Shown here one piece after another: positions 44,139 through 55,261 of a stretch of DNA of 64,000 nt (positions are counted from its first letter, which is position 1; the number at the start of each line of letters is the position of its first letter). The DNA is taken from assembly GCA_020631735.1 (NCBI GenBank), contig CM036209.1, positions 3,757,451 through 3,821,450 of the forward strand, written 5' to 3'. A program made the translations under genes and the position numbers. Below the pieces are notes generated by a model. It was not told where the DNA came from and searched no databases. It worked only from the letters and a program-made list of their open reading frames with translations. The stretch comes from Saccharum officinarum (Eukaryota > Streptophyta > Magnoliopsida > Poales > Poaceae).

Positions 44139-46132
44139 TGAAAGGTATTAATGGCTAGAGGGGGGGGTGAAGCCTATTAAAATTTTCTACAAAGACAAGC
44201 TAAGCAAGTTTATCAATAAAACAAATAGCGAGATGCGAGTTTTGCTTAGCCTACGGGGTGTTTGCAAGCCACCTAACCAATTCACAATTCTAGTGTATTT
44301 GCACTCAACCGCATAAGTCAAACCGAGAAGGAAACTACAACTAGCAAGCTACACAAAGAAGCTACTCTAGCAAAGCTAACTAGCTAGCAAAGATAACTAA
44401 GAAAGTAATGCGGAATTGAGTTAGGAGGGTATCACCAAGGGGCGAAGTATTGAGCCAACCAATCAATATGATCAAGAGATGAATACCACAATATACAACC
44501 ACCGGGATCGATCAAACACAATAAGGATGATGACACAAAGATTTATCCCGAGGTTCACGTGCTTGCCGGCACGCTAGTCCCCGTTGTGTCTCTCTTCACC
44601 ATGTGGTTCGGTGGCTAATCAGTCACACACCGAGCCTCTCAAAAGGTGCCACAAGAACCTACCAAATGGCAAAAGGTTGCAATGACATGAGCAATATACT
44701 AACGTTGCCTTTGGCGCTTCGCCGAGGTAGGCACAAACCCCTCACAATCACCGGAGGTGGCCAAGAACAATCACCAACTCTTGCCAACGCCTCCAAGCTG
44801 CTCCAAACCGTCTAGGTGGCGGCAACCACCAAGAGAAACAAGAATCCCGCAGCAAATCAACCACCAAGTGCCAACTAGATGCTATCTCACAATGCAAATG
44901 CACTTGGATCACTCAATATCACTTCGAATATGCAAAGAAGCAAGAGAGATGAGTGGGAGGGGAGTTGCTTAGCTCAAATTGCTCACAAGTATGTCAAATG
45001 TTCGAGAGATATCCGAGAGGGTGAGCCTTGAGCCGGCCAACGAGTATTTATAGACGTACCCCTTCGAATAGAGCCGTTAGAAACTTAAACAGCTGAAATC
45101 GTGCTGACCGGACGCGCTGGTCCAACTAACCGGACGCGCCGATCGCCCAACGGCTAACTCGTGAAGTACTGATCGGACACGCTGGTCCAAACGACCGGAC
45201 GCGTTGGTCGCCCAACGGCTAACTGCGAAGCAACGACCGGACGCGCTGGTCCAACTGACCGGACGCGCCAGGAACGACCGGACGCGCTGGTCCCGTGAAG
45301 GACCGGACGCGCTGGTCGCCTGAGCAGCGCTCAACGAAACAGTGACCAGACGCGCTGAAGAAAATGACCGGACGCGACAGTGTCAGCGTCCGGTTAGAGT
45401 CCAGTAAGCTCCCTGAACGACCGGACGCGTCCGATCATCAGGGACCGGACGCGCCTCGCGTCCGATCATCGAACTGAAAAACGCGCAGACACTGAACATT
45501 GACCGGACGCGTCCGGTCATGCAAAGACCGTGTCCGGTTCAGCGTCCGGTCACCTCTGTGACCTCTGTTCGCCTCCGTTTCTTTTCCGGACTTCCGGCGT
45601 AGTGAAAAATAGTCGTTTCAACTTCTCGAAAACGCCTGAATCCCGCCGAGCAAGCTCGGCGGGAGGGAAAGAGGAACCCAAACCATCTCTACCGCTCAAA
45701 CTCCACCGCCGTCGTAAACGTGCTAACACCACTAAGTGATCTTCATCATGTGTGAGTGTGTTAGCATTTTCACAATTATTTTTCGAGGCGTTATTAGTTC
45801 TATCCAAATGCATATGATCATGAAATGCACATCTAAAGGCACTTAGGAGTTCAATAGCCGCGTCATTCCCCTCTTTATAGTACGGCTATCTATCCTATAA
45901 TGTAACCACACCCACTAGGTGTCTTGGTTACTAAAACACAACCCTTAAGCATATACCTTTGCCTTGATCACGTAGGGTTGCATCCAAATCCAAGTGTGGC
46001 CATCATGATCACCATGTCCATCTTGCCACCAACCTTGGAATGTACTAATCCTCATATGCTACATACAACTTAGACATATGATTAGTACTTAGGCATTGTC
46101 ACTAATTACCAACACCAAACATAGGACTTTCA
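44139..46132 (-). repeat. 5' LTR of inner copia element
   Basis: 1994 bp, close to the partner LTR, with the GACCGGACGCG cluster at about 45104-45560. A plausible TATA (minus strand CTATAAATACTCG) lies near 45045. Confidence 0.92.
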
Positions 46133-46204
46133 CCTGGCCGCCAGCTCCGCGTCCGCCGAAGCCACCTGCTCCGCATTCGCCGAAGCCGTGCTCTCGATCC
46201 GCTC

Positions 46205-46621
46205 CTACAAAGCCGCGTCGGTCCGCTTCTGTACGCGCGCCCACGTCCGAGTCAAAGTCGTCGCATCCGCGGCGCAGAGCCGCCGCAGTAGCTGCTCCCG
46301 CATCCGCGTCCGCCCGGGCGCCGGTGTCCTCGACGCGTCCGCCTCCTCTGGCCCGCAGGGCAGCGACTTCCCCCGCAGGGCAGCGACTTCCACTGCCGCC
46401 ACTCGAGCAGCAGCAGCCGCGGCTGTGACCTCCTCGGCGGCCCATGCTGCTGCGAGCTCGGCAGCCGCCAGCTGCTGTGCCCGTGCCGCTGCAGTCGCGC
46501 GCTCCACCGCCTCCTGCTCGCGTTGCTCCGTTGCGAACAGATCTGCAGCTGCTGCTCTCCTGCGCCTGGCACTGGAGGTGAAGGACCGATCGGAGGAAGA
46601 GGAGGAAGAGTGGAGAGACAT
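46205..46621 (-). pseudogene. N-terminal gag region of the outer copia element, cut off by the inner insertion
   Basis: The frame starts MSLHSSSSSSDRSFTSSARR and continues as an Ala/Glu/Arg-rich, probably helical stretch (EQREQEAVERATAAARAQQL). It lies just inside the right LTR of the outer element, where gag should begin, and is separated from the UBN2 part (35215) by the inner copia insertion. Low-complexity, so function is inferred from position only. Confidence 0.6.
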
Positions 46622-46691
46622 GGCGATGGATTGGGATGGGTAAGGGTAAGGGGAAAACCCCAGATAAGAACACTATGCTCTTGATACCATT

Positions 46692-46944
46692 TGTTGGAGA
46701 TAAATCATAGGTTTGGGGCTGAATTTTCTATTCCATTAGCCTTGCCAAAACATGGCAGGTTGGGGATACATATAGGACTGCTTACTTGGTTCTCAAGAAA
46801 GGTTTTCAGCATATCCTAAAGATGCTAAAGCATATAGCATAACGTAAAGATGCTAAAGTAAATATGCTAAAGTAGATGCTAATAGAGATAAGGTGAGGAC
46901 ATAGCCACCAACTACTCCAGATACAACAAGAACTTATGTTGTCA
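46692..46944 (-). repeat. 5' LTR of outer copia element
   Basis: 253 bp. Same sequence start and AAAGATGCTAAAGTA repeats as the left LTR, with scattered substitutions. It ends four bases before the SWC6-C stop codon. Confidence 0.9.
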
Positions 46945-46948
46945 CCGA

Positions 46949-47412
46949 TCATGCCACAAATTTCAGGCAGCGTGTATCATTGTGTATGACTTGACAGCGG
47001 CAAGAACAGAACCGTGTTCCACACCTCACGCATGTGTAGCTTGCAGAACTACCAGAGACTGAGCAGTAGTGTCGTCGAGATGAAGTGCTCGGTGGACCCA
47101 CAGCAGCCCTTAAATATGTTGGGACATGAGGAGGAATGGATTCCAAATTTGCCTATTACAGTTCAAGAGTGAAAAGAATTTTAAGTATTTTAAGTATCCT
47201 ACTTGCCTACCCCAATTTGCTTGGGACAAAAGGCTATGTTGTTGTTTGTTAAGTATCCTACTTATAAAAGAAATATGGAAGAAAAAAAAACTTACAGCAC
47301 AAGACTACTTCTTGTAGCACATCCATGAATGATCTCGTTGCCCTCTTCTCCAAAGCTTTCCCTTGCCTTGTCTTGCGTTTCATGATCTTGGACTGCTTCT
47401 TTTGCATGAGAA
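46949..47412 (-). pseudogene. SWC6-C, exons 3 and 4 of a SWR1-complex zf-HIT gene
   Basis: Exon 3 (47309-47412) reads LMQKKQSKIMKRKTRQGKAL then EKRATRSFMDVLQE. Exon 4 (46949-47152) reads ANLESIPPHVPTYLRAAVGP and the zf-HIT domain ending HNDTRCLKFVA and TGA. Splice sites are usable (CTACAG, GTAGTC, AATAG|GC). Exons 1 and 2 are not visible upstream, so it is 5'-truncated. The zf-HIT motif reads HYCSVSG where the family has CSVCG, so one zinc-binding cysteine has become serine. SWC6/ZNHIT1 is a subunit of the SWR1 complex that deposits histone H2A.Z. Confidence 0.85.
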
Positions 47413-48656
47413 CTGTAGGACAAAAGATGACTTACCATCATCGAACTTTAGTTATCAGTGGGAGTTGCATTGATGCTGCAATCTGCAAGGCCCTAGGAAC
47501 AGCGACCAACAAGTCAACAACCAACAAGAGCTGTGGTTCTTGCGGCTTCATGTAAACAAAAGGACGAATAAAAATATCTTCATAATATGGATCCAGCACT
47601 GATGCTAGTGTGATTAATTATCATCTTGTCCTTTGGTGCTGATTGTAACAGGCAACCACTGCATTGTACCAGTGATGCAGAGAGCACTACCACCAAAGTT
47701 GGGTACTTGGTAAGTGGAACAATCGCTTGACCAGCCGCTGGGTCTCTGCCCCACTGTAGAGTACTCTACCTTAAAAGGAGTACACATCTAATTTTTTTGG
47801 AACGCAACCAATCTCCCATAGTCCAATTTAACTAAATATATTATTATGCCGAATAATTATTATTATTTTAATCATGTAATATATTTTTATAGTAAACCTA
47901 TTCGAAGATACAAATATTGATCATATTTTCTATAAATTAAAATTGGTTGACTTCTAGAAAAATGAGATTACAGTATTTTTAGAATGGGTGGTGGAGTAAA
48001 TAAAGAATGAGTAGCTGTCATTCACAAACAAGAGACAAAAAGATTGGAACCACAGGAGGAAACCGTAGTCAAAGCTTAGCAGCCAGATTACTGGAATAAT
48101 GGTATCAAGGAACGACGACGGGAATGTGGGATGCTACTTTTAAAAACCAGGGTACAAAAGGGATATACTATGTGTTTTGTTTGTTCGAGAGACGGAACAC
48201 ATACCTAATATAATTGGAACGATATTCCTAGACGAGGAACATGTTCCACTTTGGTAGTGTATTTTGAGGCAACTAGTAGGAACTTGTTCCATTGTAGCCT
48301 GTTAGATTTTCATCTAGCATTCATATGGCAGTTACATAAACAATGCATGGCATAGAAACAAACTGCATGTTCACATTGTCTACCAGTCTACTTGTCTACA
48401 ATTGAAATACTGTCAAGAAAAAATGAAAGAAAAAATCTACTTGCAGTAAAAGTTTCTGCATTCTCAAGTCAAGACCAAAGCTTATTACAAGGTGCAGAAG
48501 AAAGTGAAATTACCACTGCATAAATGTAGCTGATCACATAGCATTTCCGACAAAAAAGTTGTGGGCCTACAAGACATCTTACCCAGTAGTTTCAACTGCT
48601 GCACATAGCAAACAAAGCCAGTTTCCAACCAATTTACCTACCCCAATCCTACAGAG
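47413..48656. other. no gene recognised
   Basis: AT-rich spacer between SWC6-C and LecRK-2. The stretch 48530-48656 resembles 52960-53060 (GTGGGCCTACAAGACATC / ACTGGCCTACAACCTAG, TTTCAACTGCTGCACA), so part derives from the duplicated LecRK-SWC6 intergenic region. No exon 1 or 2 of SWC6-C is seen. Confidence 0.5.
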
Positions 48657-48658
48657 TA

Positions 48659-48893
48659 CTCCTTCCGTCCCAAATTATCTGTCGCTTTTGATTTCCGTGC
48701 CATAAGTTTGACTCGATTTGTAGAAAATACGTGCAACATTTATATCTCCAAATAAATTTATTAAAAAACTATATTCAAAGATCTTTCCAATGATACCAAT
48801 TATGTACCATAAATATTAATATTTTTTAATATATATTTTGTCAAAGTTGTTTCTCGGGAAGTGAAAACGACAGATACTTTGAGACGGAGAGAG
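48659..48893. mobile_element. Stowaway-like MITE
   Basis: Ends CTCCTTCCGTCCCAAATTAT and (reverse complement) CTCTCTCCGTCTCAAAGTAT, TA at 48657-48658 and 48894-48895. 235 bp, non-coding. Confidence 0.8.
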
Positions 48894-48895
48894 TA

Positions 48896-49377
48896 CAAAT
48901 AGAGTTTTAAGTTGTCTAATTCATCCTCCCTCCTCTTAGGTGTCACAGTCCCTTCAATACGTGTATTACTGCGACAGGCATCGGTATTGATATTGAAAAA
49001 ACAAGTAAGTGGTGTAAGTTTGGCTTTGGTGTACAGTGGTGCCTGCACACAACGCATTTCGTTTTGACTAAGCATGGGAACACCGTTTGGTCGTTCCAGC
49101 AAAATTCGGCAGCTGTAGCGGTTAAACGGAGGAACCTGTAGTCATTATTGAGTTGAGGACTACTAGTGCTAGTGCGTATACCATTACTAGGCTTTCTTAA
49201 GAAAAATGTCTCCCTCATGATTGACTACAAGTTGTTAGGCAGGTCTCTCCCCACCTCCCCACTAGTAATAGTAGTAGTATTGAACTGAGTTAATTCGCTG
49301 GATCCTTCTAGCCAAATAAACCGAGTTCATATCGTGCTGGAAGCAGCAACCTTGCCTTGTCTCTTCTAGCACTAGAC
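48896..49377 (+). promoter_or_regulatory. LecRK-2 upstream block
   Basis: Shares ATTCATCCTCCCTCCTCTTA, ATTGATATTGAAAAAACAAG, GTGGTGTAAGTTTGG and TTTCGTTTTGACTAAGC with the LecRK-1 upstream block. No discrete promoter motif can be assigned. Confidence 0.5.
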
Positions 49378-51425
49378 ATGCATCATCTTCCCTGCTTTCA
49401 GTTTCTGCACCTCCTCATCCTTGTGCTTCTCCTCCTATCTGTCTCTGCTGGATCAGGTGGCGCCACCACCGCCGCTGTTGTTGATCACGGTGAGTTCATC
49501 TACAATGATTTCTATGATGACAACGTAACCATGGATGGTCAAGCTTTAATCTTCAGCGGCATCTTAAGGCTAACCATCGGAGATTCCGATTATAATCATA
49601 ATAAAGGTCACGCTTTCTACCCCTACCCTATCGATTTCTCAGATGTCTCAAATGGCTCCTCCCTGGCATCCTTCTCCACAACGTTTATTTTCTCCATCAT
49701 GGGGCCTTACACTGAGGTCAGTAGCGATGGCCTTGCATTTGTGCTTTGTTCCAACACTGTTTTCTCTGCTGCTTCGGCTGGCCAGTTTCTTGGCCTTCTT
49801 AATCCCTCGAATAATGGCAATGTGAGGAATAATATCCTCGCTATCGAGCTTGATACCATAAAGAACACGGAGTTCAATGACATCGACGACAACCATATAG
49901 GCATTGACATAAACAGCCTACATTCAGTTGCCTCTAGTACAGCAGGTTACTACACCCCTAATGGTACGTACCTTCCCTTGAGCCTCAACAGTGGACAGCC
50001 GATGCAGGTGTGGGTGGACTATGACAGCAAGCAAACCATGCTAAATGTCACTATGGCGCCTTGCTGCCCGTCGTCCAAACCCAGCAGGCCGCTGCTAACA
50101 AAGGTATGTCATTTATCAACAATATTGCCATTGCCAACCACACCAGTGTTTGCCGGATTTTCCTCGGTGACCGGCTCAATTGGCAGCACGCATTACATTC
50201 TGGGTTGGAGCTTCAAGCTGAACGGAGAAGCCGCAGTGCTAAACTACTCGGCGCCTTCTTTGAAGGACATCCAAGATTTTGCAGTACAAATTGAAGCTCG
50301 CCAAGCACGCGCAGCAACAGGACAATATTATTTGCAGCCCTTGTACCAATTCTTGGAGTCGCCATAGTGGTTTCTGCTACTCTTTTCAAGATCCATAGGA
50401 AGAGGCGGTTAGAAACACGAAGAAATGAAATAGAGTGGGAGAGGGAGTATGGGCCTCCATCCTTCACCTACAAAGATCTATCTGCTGCCACTGGTGGATT
50501 CAAGGACAAGATGCTTCTGGGTAAAGGTTTGGGAGTGTCTTCAAAGGACTGCTTCCCCATTCCAAGCAAACAGTTGCCATTAAGCACATATCGCCAGAGT
50601 CCAAGCAAGGGATGAAGGAGTTCATGGCCGAGATCATCATCCTTGGTCCTCTCCGTCACGGCAATCTTGTTCAGCTGCTCGGGTATTGTCGGCACAAGCA
50701 ACAGCTCCTTTTGGTGTATGACTATATGCCCCATGGAAGCCTTGACTTTCACTTGCACACTAAAGGTCATAGCAGCACCGGTCTGTGTTGGTCTAAAAGG
50801 TTCCACATCCTCAAATGTGTCGCATCTGGTATCTTCTACCTCCATGAGGAGTGTGAGCAGGTTGTCATCCACCGAGACATCAAAACAAGCAATGTCCTGC
50901 TTGATAGCGAGATGAATGCTAGGTTGGGTGATTTCAGCCTTGCAAGGTCCCATGATCATGGAGCTGATGTTCACACCACACGTGTGGCAGGAACATGGGG
51001 GTACATTGCCCCTGAGCTGGCACGGCTTGGCAAGGCAACCAAAGCAACTGACGTGTTCACCTTTGGTGTGCTGATGATGGAGGTTGTCTGTGGAAGACGA
51101 CCAATCTGGGTGAACACAAACAATGGAGAGCCTCTTGCACTAGGTGACTGGGTGCTTGCAAAAATGGCAAGGTGGATCCATTACCGATGCCGTTGATCCA
51201 AGACTGGATGATCATGTGGAGGAGGAGATAGAGCTGGTCCTGAAGCTTGGCTTGCTCTGTTCACACCCCTTGCCAAATGTGAGGCCCTCCATGCGCCTTG
51301 TCATGCAGTACCTGCACAGGGATGCACATTTACTGAACATTGGTTTGGTTCAAGATGAAATGCACGAGCAGCAAGCGATATCATATCCAGTGACTGTTAT
51401 AACCGATCTTTCCAAAGGGAGATGA
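49378..51425 (+). pseudogene. LecRK-2, frameshifted L-type lectin receptor kinase
   Basis: The ATG at 49378 (MHHLPCFQFLHLLI) aligns with the LecRK-1 start. Signal peptide and lectin domain are open to about 50290. Three frame changes follow: a net one-base loss in the lectin-membrane linker (about 50280-50310), a 4-base deletion in the glycine loop (LLGKGGFG reduced to GKGLG, near 50527) and a one-base insertion in an A-run (51158-51165). The DFG motif reads DFS. HRD (IHRDIKTSNV) and the C-terminus ending SKGR plus TGA remain. A kinase cannot be made, although a secreted lectin-only product of about 330 residues is conceivable. Confidence 0.92.
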
Positions 51426-51595
51426 CATTGTTGTGCCACTTGGTGATAATCATCCACAATATGCTCTTGCTTAGTGTTGGTCTGTACTACTGCTCATGTG
51501 ATGTGCTGTTGTGGCAAAGTTTCTATTAATTTGGAGCATGTACCAGATCCCATGATGCCGTTGGCTTACTATGGACATGTTTCATTTGATATTAT

Positions 51596-52140
51596 TCAGA
51601 GCATTCAGGATGTCAATACCATAATATTAATGATACTATAAGTTAAGCACATCACAATAGGGTATAGATCAAATATTGTAAATGTGTGTTCGCCCTTTTA
51701 GAATGTTGTAAAATTTTGGTTGAATTTCATGCTTTCTTATGATTACTCAGGACATCTACAAGCTTCCATTTGTTAGCAGTCTAGTTGTCTATATTTGATT
51801 TAGCAAATTACTTTTGATGCTATTAAGATATTTTCATATTTGAAGCAGCAAGGGAGCAAAGCTCAAAAGAAATTCATAGTAGGAAAATTTTGAATATTAT
51901 ATTATTCAGATCATACCATGTGCTATTCATATCTGCCACTATGCAAACCAAGCATTAGCATAGCATTTGCAGTAATGTCTTTGGCATTTGTGTACCTTAC
52001 GCTAATTAATTGGGGTACTTACATACCAACTCAAATCTGCTACCAGAGTATGCCCACATTTGCCAAGAAACAATTTAAAATTACTATTCAGATATACTGA
52101 AACAAAGAGCTACTTTCAGCTCTACTGCATAACTGCAGCT
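51596..52140 (+). repeat. direct duplication, copy 1
   Basis: Shares with 52141-52650 blocks such as TTTTGGTTGAATTTCATGCT, CTTATGATTACTCAGGACAT and CATACCATGTGCTATTCATA in the same order. Confidence 0.85.
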
Positions 52141-52650
52141 ATTTGCAGCCATTCCGGACGTCAATACTCAACATAATATTAATGATACTATAAGCTAATC
52201 GCAGCACAAGAAGAAACAGATAGAATATTCTAAATGTGCGTGTTTGCTCTTTCAGAATGCTATAAAATTTTGGTTGAATTTCATGCTTTCTTATGATTAC
52301 TCAGGACATCTACGAGCGTCCATTTGTTAGCAGTCTAGTTGTCTATCTTTGATTTAGCAAATTACTTTTGATGTTATTAAGATGTTATCATATTTGAAGC
52401 AATAAGGAGCAAAAAGCTCAAACAAATTATAGTAGGAAAATTTTCAATACTATGTAATTCGGATCATACCATGTGCTATTCATATCTGCCATATGCCTTT
52501 GGCATTTGTTTACCTTACACTAATTGGGTACCAACTCACATCTACTACCAGAGTATGCCCACATTTGATTCACCAAGAAACAATGTAAAATTACTATTCA
52601 GGTATACTGAAACAAAGAGCTACTTTCAACTCTACTGGACAACTGCAGCT
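52141..52650 (+). repeat. direct duplication, copy 2
   Basis: Second copy, about 35 bp shorter through small deletions. The corresponding LecRK-1 flank has the segment only once (about 30070-30480). Confidence 0.85.
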
Positions 52651-53163
52651 ACTCGCATACCATTTCTGAGGAAAAAAATGATCGGCTTACAAGAGATCTA
52701 CCTGGCACCTGCAAATACAGTGCACTGCTGAGAAAATGGTTTTCTACCACTTAACTTACCCACTCCTACAGAGTACCAAACATACACAGCAAGCATATTC
52801 TTGTAAGAAAATGCACTTTATTGGTACAGTGAGGCATATTTTGATGGAGCATAAAAAATCTAAGAAATTATTTCCAGGGGTGGAACAAAGGCAGTGGCGA
52901 TTATAAATATTATGGCAAATCAGGCTAAGCTAAGCGTAAACATAGCTACGTTCTCACAGAACATTTCTGACGAAAAAGTGACTGGCCTACAACCTAGAAA
53001 TTTCAACTGCTGCACAAAGCTAATAAAACCAGTTTGCTACCACTTCCCTACCTGATCATACAGAGTACAAAACATACACAGCGCATATCCTACTGATCAA
53101 ACCACAGATGAGAAATCGTTAGGGAGTGGACATACATCAAATGTAGCTTGTAGATCCAGTTGG

Positions 53164-54938
53164 TCAGGCCACAAATTTGAGGCAACGTGTATCATTGTGT
53201 ATGACTTGACAGCGGCAAGAACAGAACCATGTTCCACACCTCACACACGTGTAGTTTGCAGAACTACCACAGACTGAATAGTAGTGCCGTCGAGATGAAG
53301 TGCTTGGTAGACCCACAGCAGCCCTCAAATATGTTGGGACATGAGGAGGCAGGGATTCCAGATTTGCCTGTCACAGTTGCAGAGTGAAAATCTTTCAAGT
53401 ACCTTACTAACGAAATAAACATGACAAGAAACAAACTTATAGCTCAAGGTTGCTTACTTCTTGTAAGACATCCATGAATGATCTTGACGATTTTTTCTCC
53501 AAAGCTTTCCCTTGCCTTGTCTTGCGTTTCATAATCTTGGATTGCTTCTTCTGCATGAGAACTGTAGAAAGGAAATCAGAAAAAAAAAAGATGACATCCA
53601 TCATCGAACTTAAGTTATTAGTGGGTAGAGCATTTGAGTTGAATGGGGCATCCATAGATCGACAATCCAATAAGCTTATATAAGTATATAACACAAAAGC
53701 AGCATTTACAGAAATTGTGAACCCAGGAACCATTGCATTTTACAAGCTGTAGCATGTGGAGTTCAAAGAACAAAGATATATAAATTACTGACGTTAGGGG
53801 CATTCCAGATGCTAATAACACGGTTGACAACCTGTAGCATGTGGACCTCAAAGATTCAAAGATATCTAAATGACTGACTTTAGGAGCATTATATTCTAGA
53901 TGGTAACAACACAATCACCTTATGAATAATTTGTGGTATTATTCATGCCAGAAATGAAAGTATCTTCCAATTATTGCCTTTCAAGGATAGTTGTACTCTT
54001 ATTATTTATTGAATCCTTTGCAAAGACAAGAAATAAAAGTTTTTTCTTTTCAAAATTGATACTACAAGCAATGTCAAAATATACCGTACACAAGGTATCT
54101 GTGTTCCATACTTGTTTGCAAAGAATAACATTTTGTCATTGAGTTTCTAATACTGTATCTACCTTATCCTTTCCCATATCATGGCATAACTAGTATGAAG
54201 ATAAATGAGAAAGAAACTGACCAGGGTCTTCCTCATCCGTGGATCTGTACTCATCATTAAGATCTACCACCTCAACCCCGGCATTTTCGCTCTCAAGAGC
54301 TTCAAGGCGAGCTAAAGCAGCCTGCATGGCATTACAGATATGGAGGTATATTCATAATAACTGGGCAGCAAAACATAAAAGGGGAATAATTTCAGACGCA
54401 ATGGTTGATCATCAGCGACTATATAAGCACGAAATGGTCCAATATAAATGAAAGCTGAGTTAACAACCCAGTCAAATCCTTTGGTAAGGAGTCATGAGAA
54501 ATGCTAAAGAGCACATAATAAGCAGTGCAGACCCAGCATGGAAATCTTTTCCTAAAATACTTTCTAGAGCATATACTTAGTATTAATTACCAAAACTACT
54601 TGTCAATGAGGTCAATCCTTCTTGTAGAAAAAAAAAACTTGAAATGGTTCTTGTATACTCATAGAAAAAATTGGAGAGTATTTTGACCCCAACACATGAG
54701 GAGACAAAATATAGAGAGAGCTCTGCAACTGCAATTCTAACTTGAACACAGTGGATACTCGGAGAGAAAAGGTAATAGACATCCTCTTGGAATATGAGGG
54801 TTGCAGTCAGTTCAATCCCATCGTTACCTGGGCACGGTTGTCCGAGCTGGCGAGCGCGGACGCCATACGCGTGGCCATGCGGCGCGTGCGCGCGCTGGTC
54901 CGGTGGAACGGCCCGACATTCTCCTCCTCCCCATCCAT
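53164..54938 (-). CDS. SWC6: SWC6-B, SWR1-complex zf-HIT protein (four exons)
   Basis: Exons on the minus strand: 54828-54938, 54222-54321, 53458-53561 and 53164-53367, with GT/AG sites and compatible phases. They total 519 bp, or 172 residues, close to the length of Arabidopsis SWC6. The protein starts MDGEEENVGPF, continues ALARLEALESENAGVEVVDL and LMQKKQSKIMKRKTRQGKAL, and ends with a zf-HIT domain (CVRCGTWFCSCRCQVIHNDT, RCLKFVA). SWC6/ZNHIT1 helps SWR1 exchange H2A for H2A.Z in the nucleus. The first zinc cysteine is lost (HYYSVCG where CSVCG is expected), and R is replaced by W before FCSCRC, so function may be impaired. The reading frame is otherwise intact. It may be a young retained duplicate or an early pseudogene. 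Confidence 0.82.
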
Positions 54939-55261
54939 CTCCGGTCACCAATAGCGGCGGGCGGCCCTTGCGCTGGATGAGGAGACAGGCAGGTGTGGAG
55001 AGTGGAGACGTAGAGGGCGCGTGGATTAAGCAGGCGGCGCGGCGCCGGCGGTCGACCAAGTGCGGCGTCCGTTGGCCAGTGGGGAGGGACAGGGAGAAGG
55101 GGGGATGGCTACTCCATGGGCTTTGCCATGTGTGTCTACGGATTGTTGTATATTGGGCCAGGCCGTCTGGTTAGCAGGCAAGTTTATAAGTCAATAAAAC
55201 TCCCTACAAAAAAAACACTCTAATCCCAATTTCTATTGGTCTCAAAACAAATATATCGATA
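54939..55261. other. 5' flank of SWC6-B
   Basis: GC-rich upstream sequence, partly shared with the SWC6-A flank (e.g. GGGCCAGGCCGTCTGGTTAG against GGGCCAGGTCGTCTGGTTAG). No specific promoter motif is supported. Confidence 0.45.

Larger units (their letters stand above)
35550..46132 (-). mobile_element. inner Maximus/SIRE-like copia element, 10.6 kb
   Basis: LTRs at 35550-37537 and 44139-46132 run TGAAAGGT... to ...GGACTTTCA. Flanks CCTGC (35545-35549) and CCTGG (46133-46137) agree in four of five bases. Primer site AGTGGTATCGGAGCC and polypurine CCAACAAGAGGGAGAT fix the minus orientation. Long LTRs, a large gag with two zinc knuckles, copia-order pol and more than 1 kb of 3' non-coding sequence are typical of the Maximus/SIRE lineage. 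It sits in the 5' gag region of the outer element, so it is the younger of the two. Confidence 0.92.
30656..46944 (-). mobile_element. outer Ty1/copia element behind SWC6-C, with a nested copia
   Basis: LTRs at 30656-30907 and 46692-46944 (both TGTTGGAGATAAATCA... to TGTCA). Flanking CTGAT (30651-30655) and CCGAT (46945-46949) differ by one base. Minus orientation is shown by the polypurine tract (GACTTAGGGGGAGAA) at the left LTR and the primer site (ATGGTATCAAGAGC) at the right. The paralogous uninterrupted site is CCAGTTGGTCAGGCCACAAA near 53150-53173. Excluding the nested 10.6-kb element it is about 5.7 kb, a normal copia size. Many in-frame stops. Confidence 0.93.
51426..53163. other. LecRK-2 / SWC6-B convergent intergenic region
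   Basis: Homologous in order to the flank behind LecRK-1 (29841-30655). It contains a local direct duplication (51596-52650) and no gene. Confidence 0.7.

Noticed and set aside
49357..49377. Upstream extension of the LecRK-2 reading frame
   Set aside because: It would need a TTG start. The ATG at 49378 aligns with the LecRK-1 start and gives a normal signal peptide.
53437..53733. Hydrophobic minus-strand frame continuing upstream of SWC6-B exon 3
   Set aside because: The upstream part is intron 2. A clear acceptor (CTACAG) at 53562-53567 starts the true exon.
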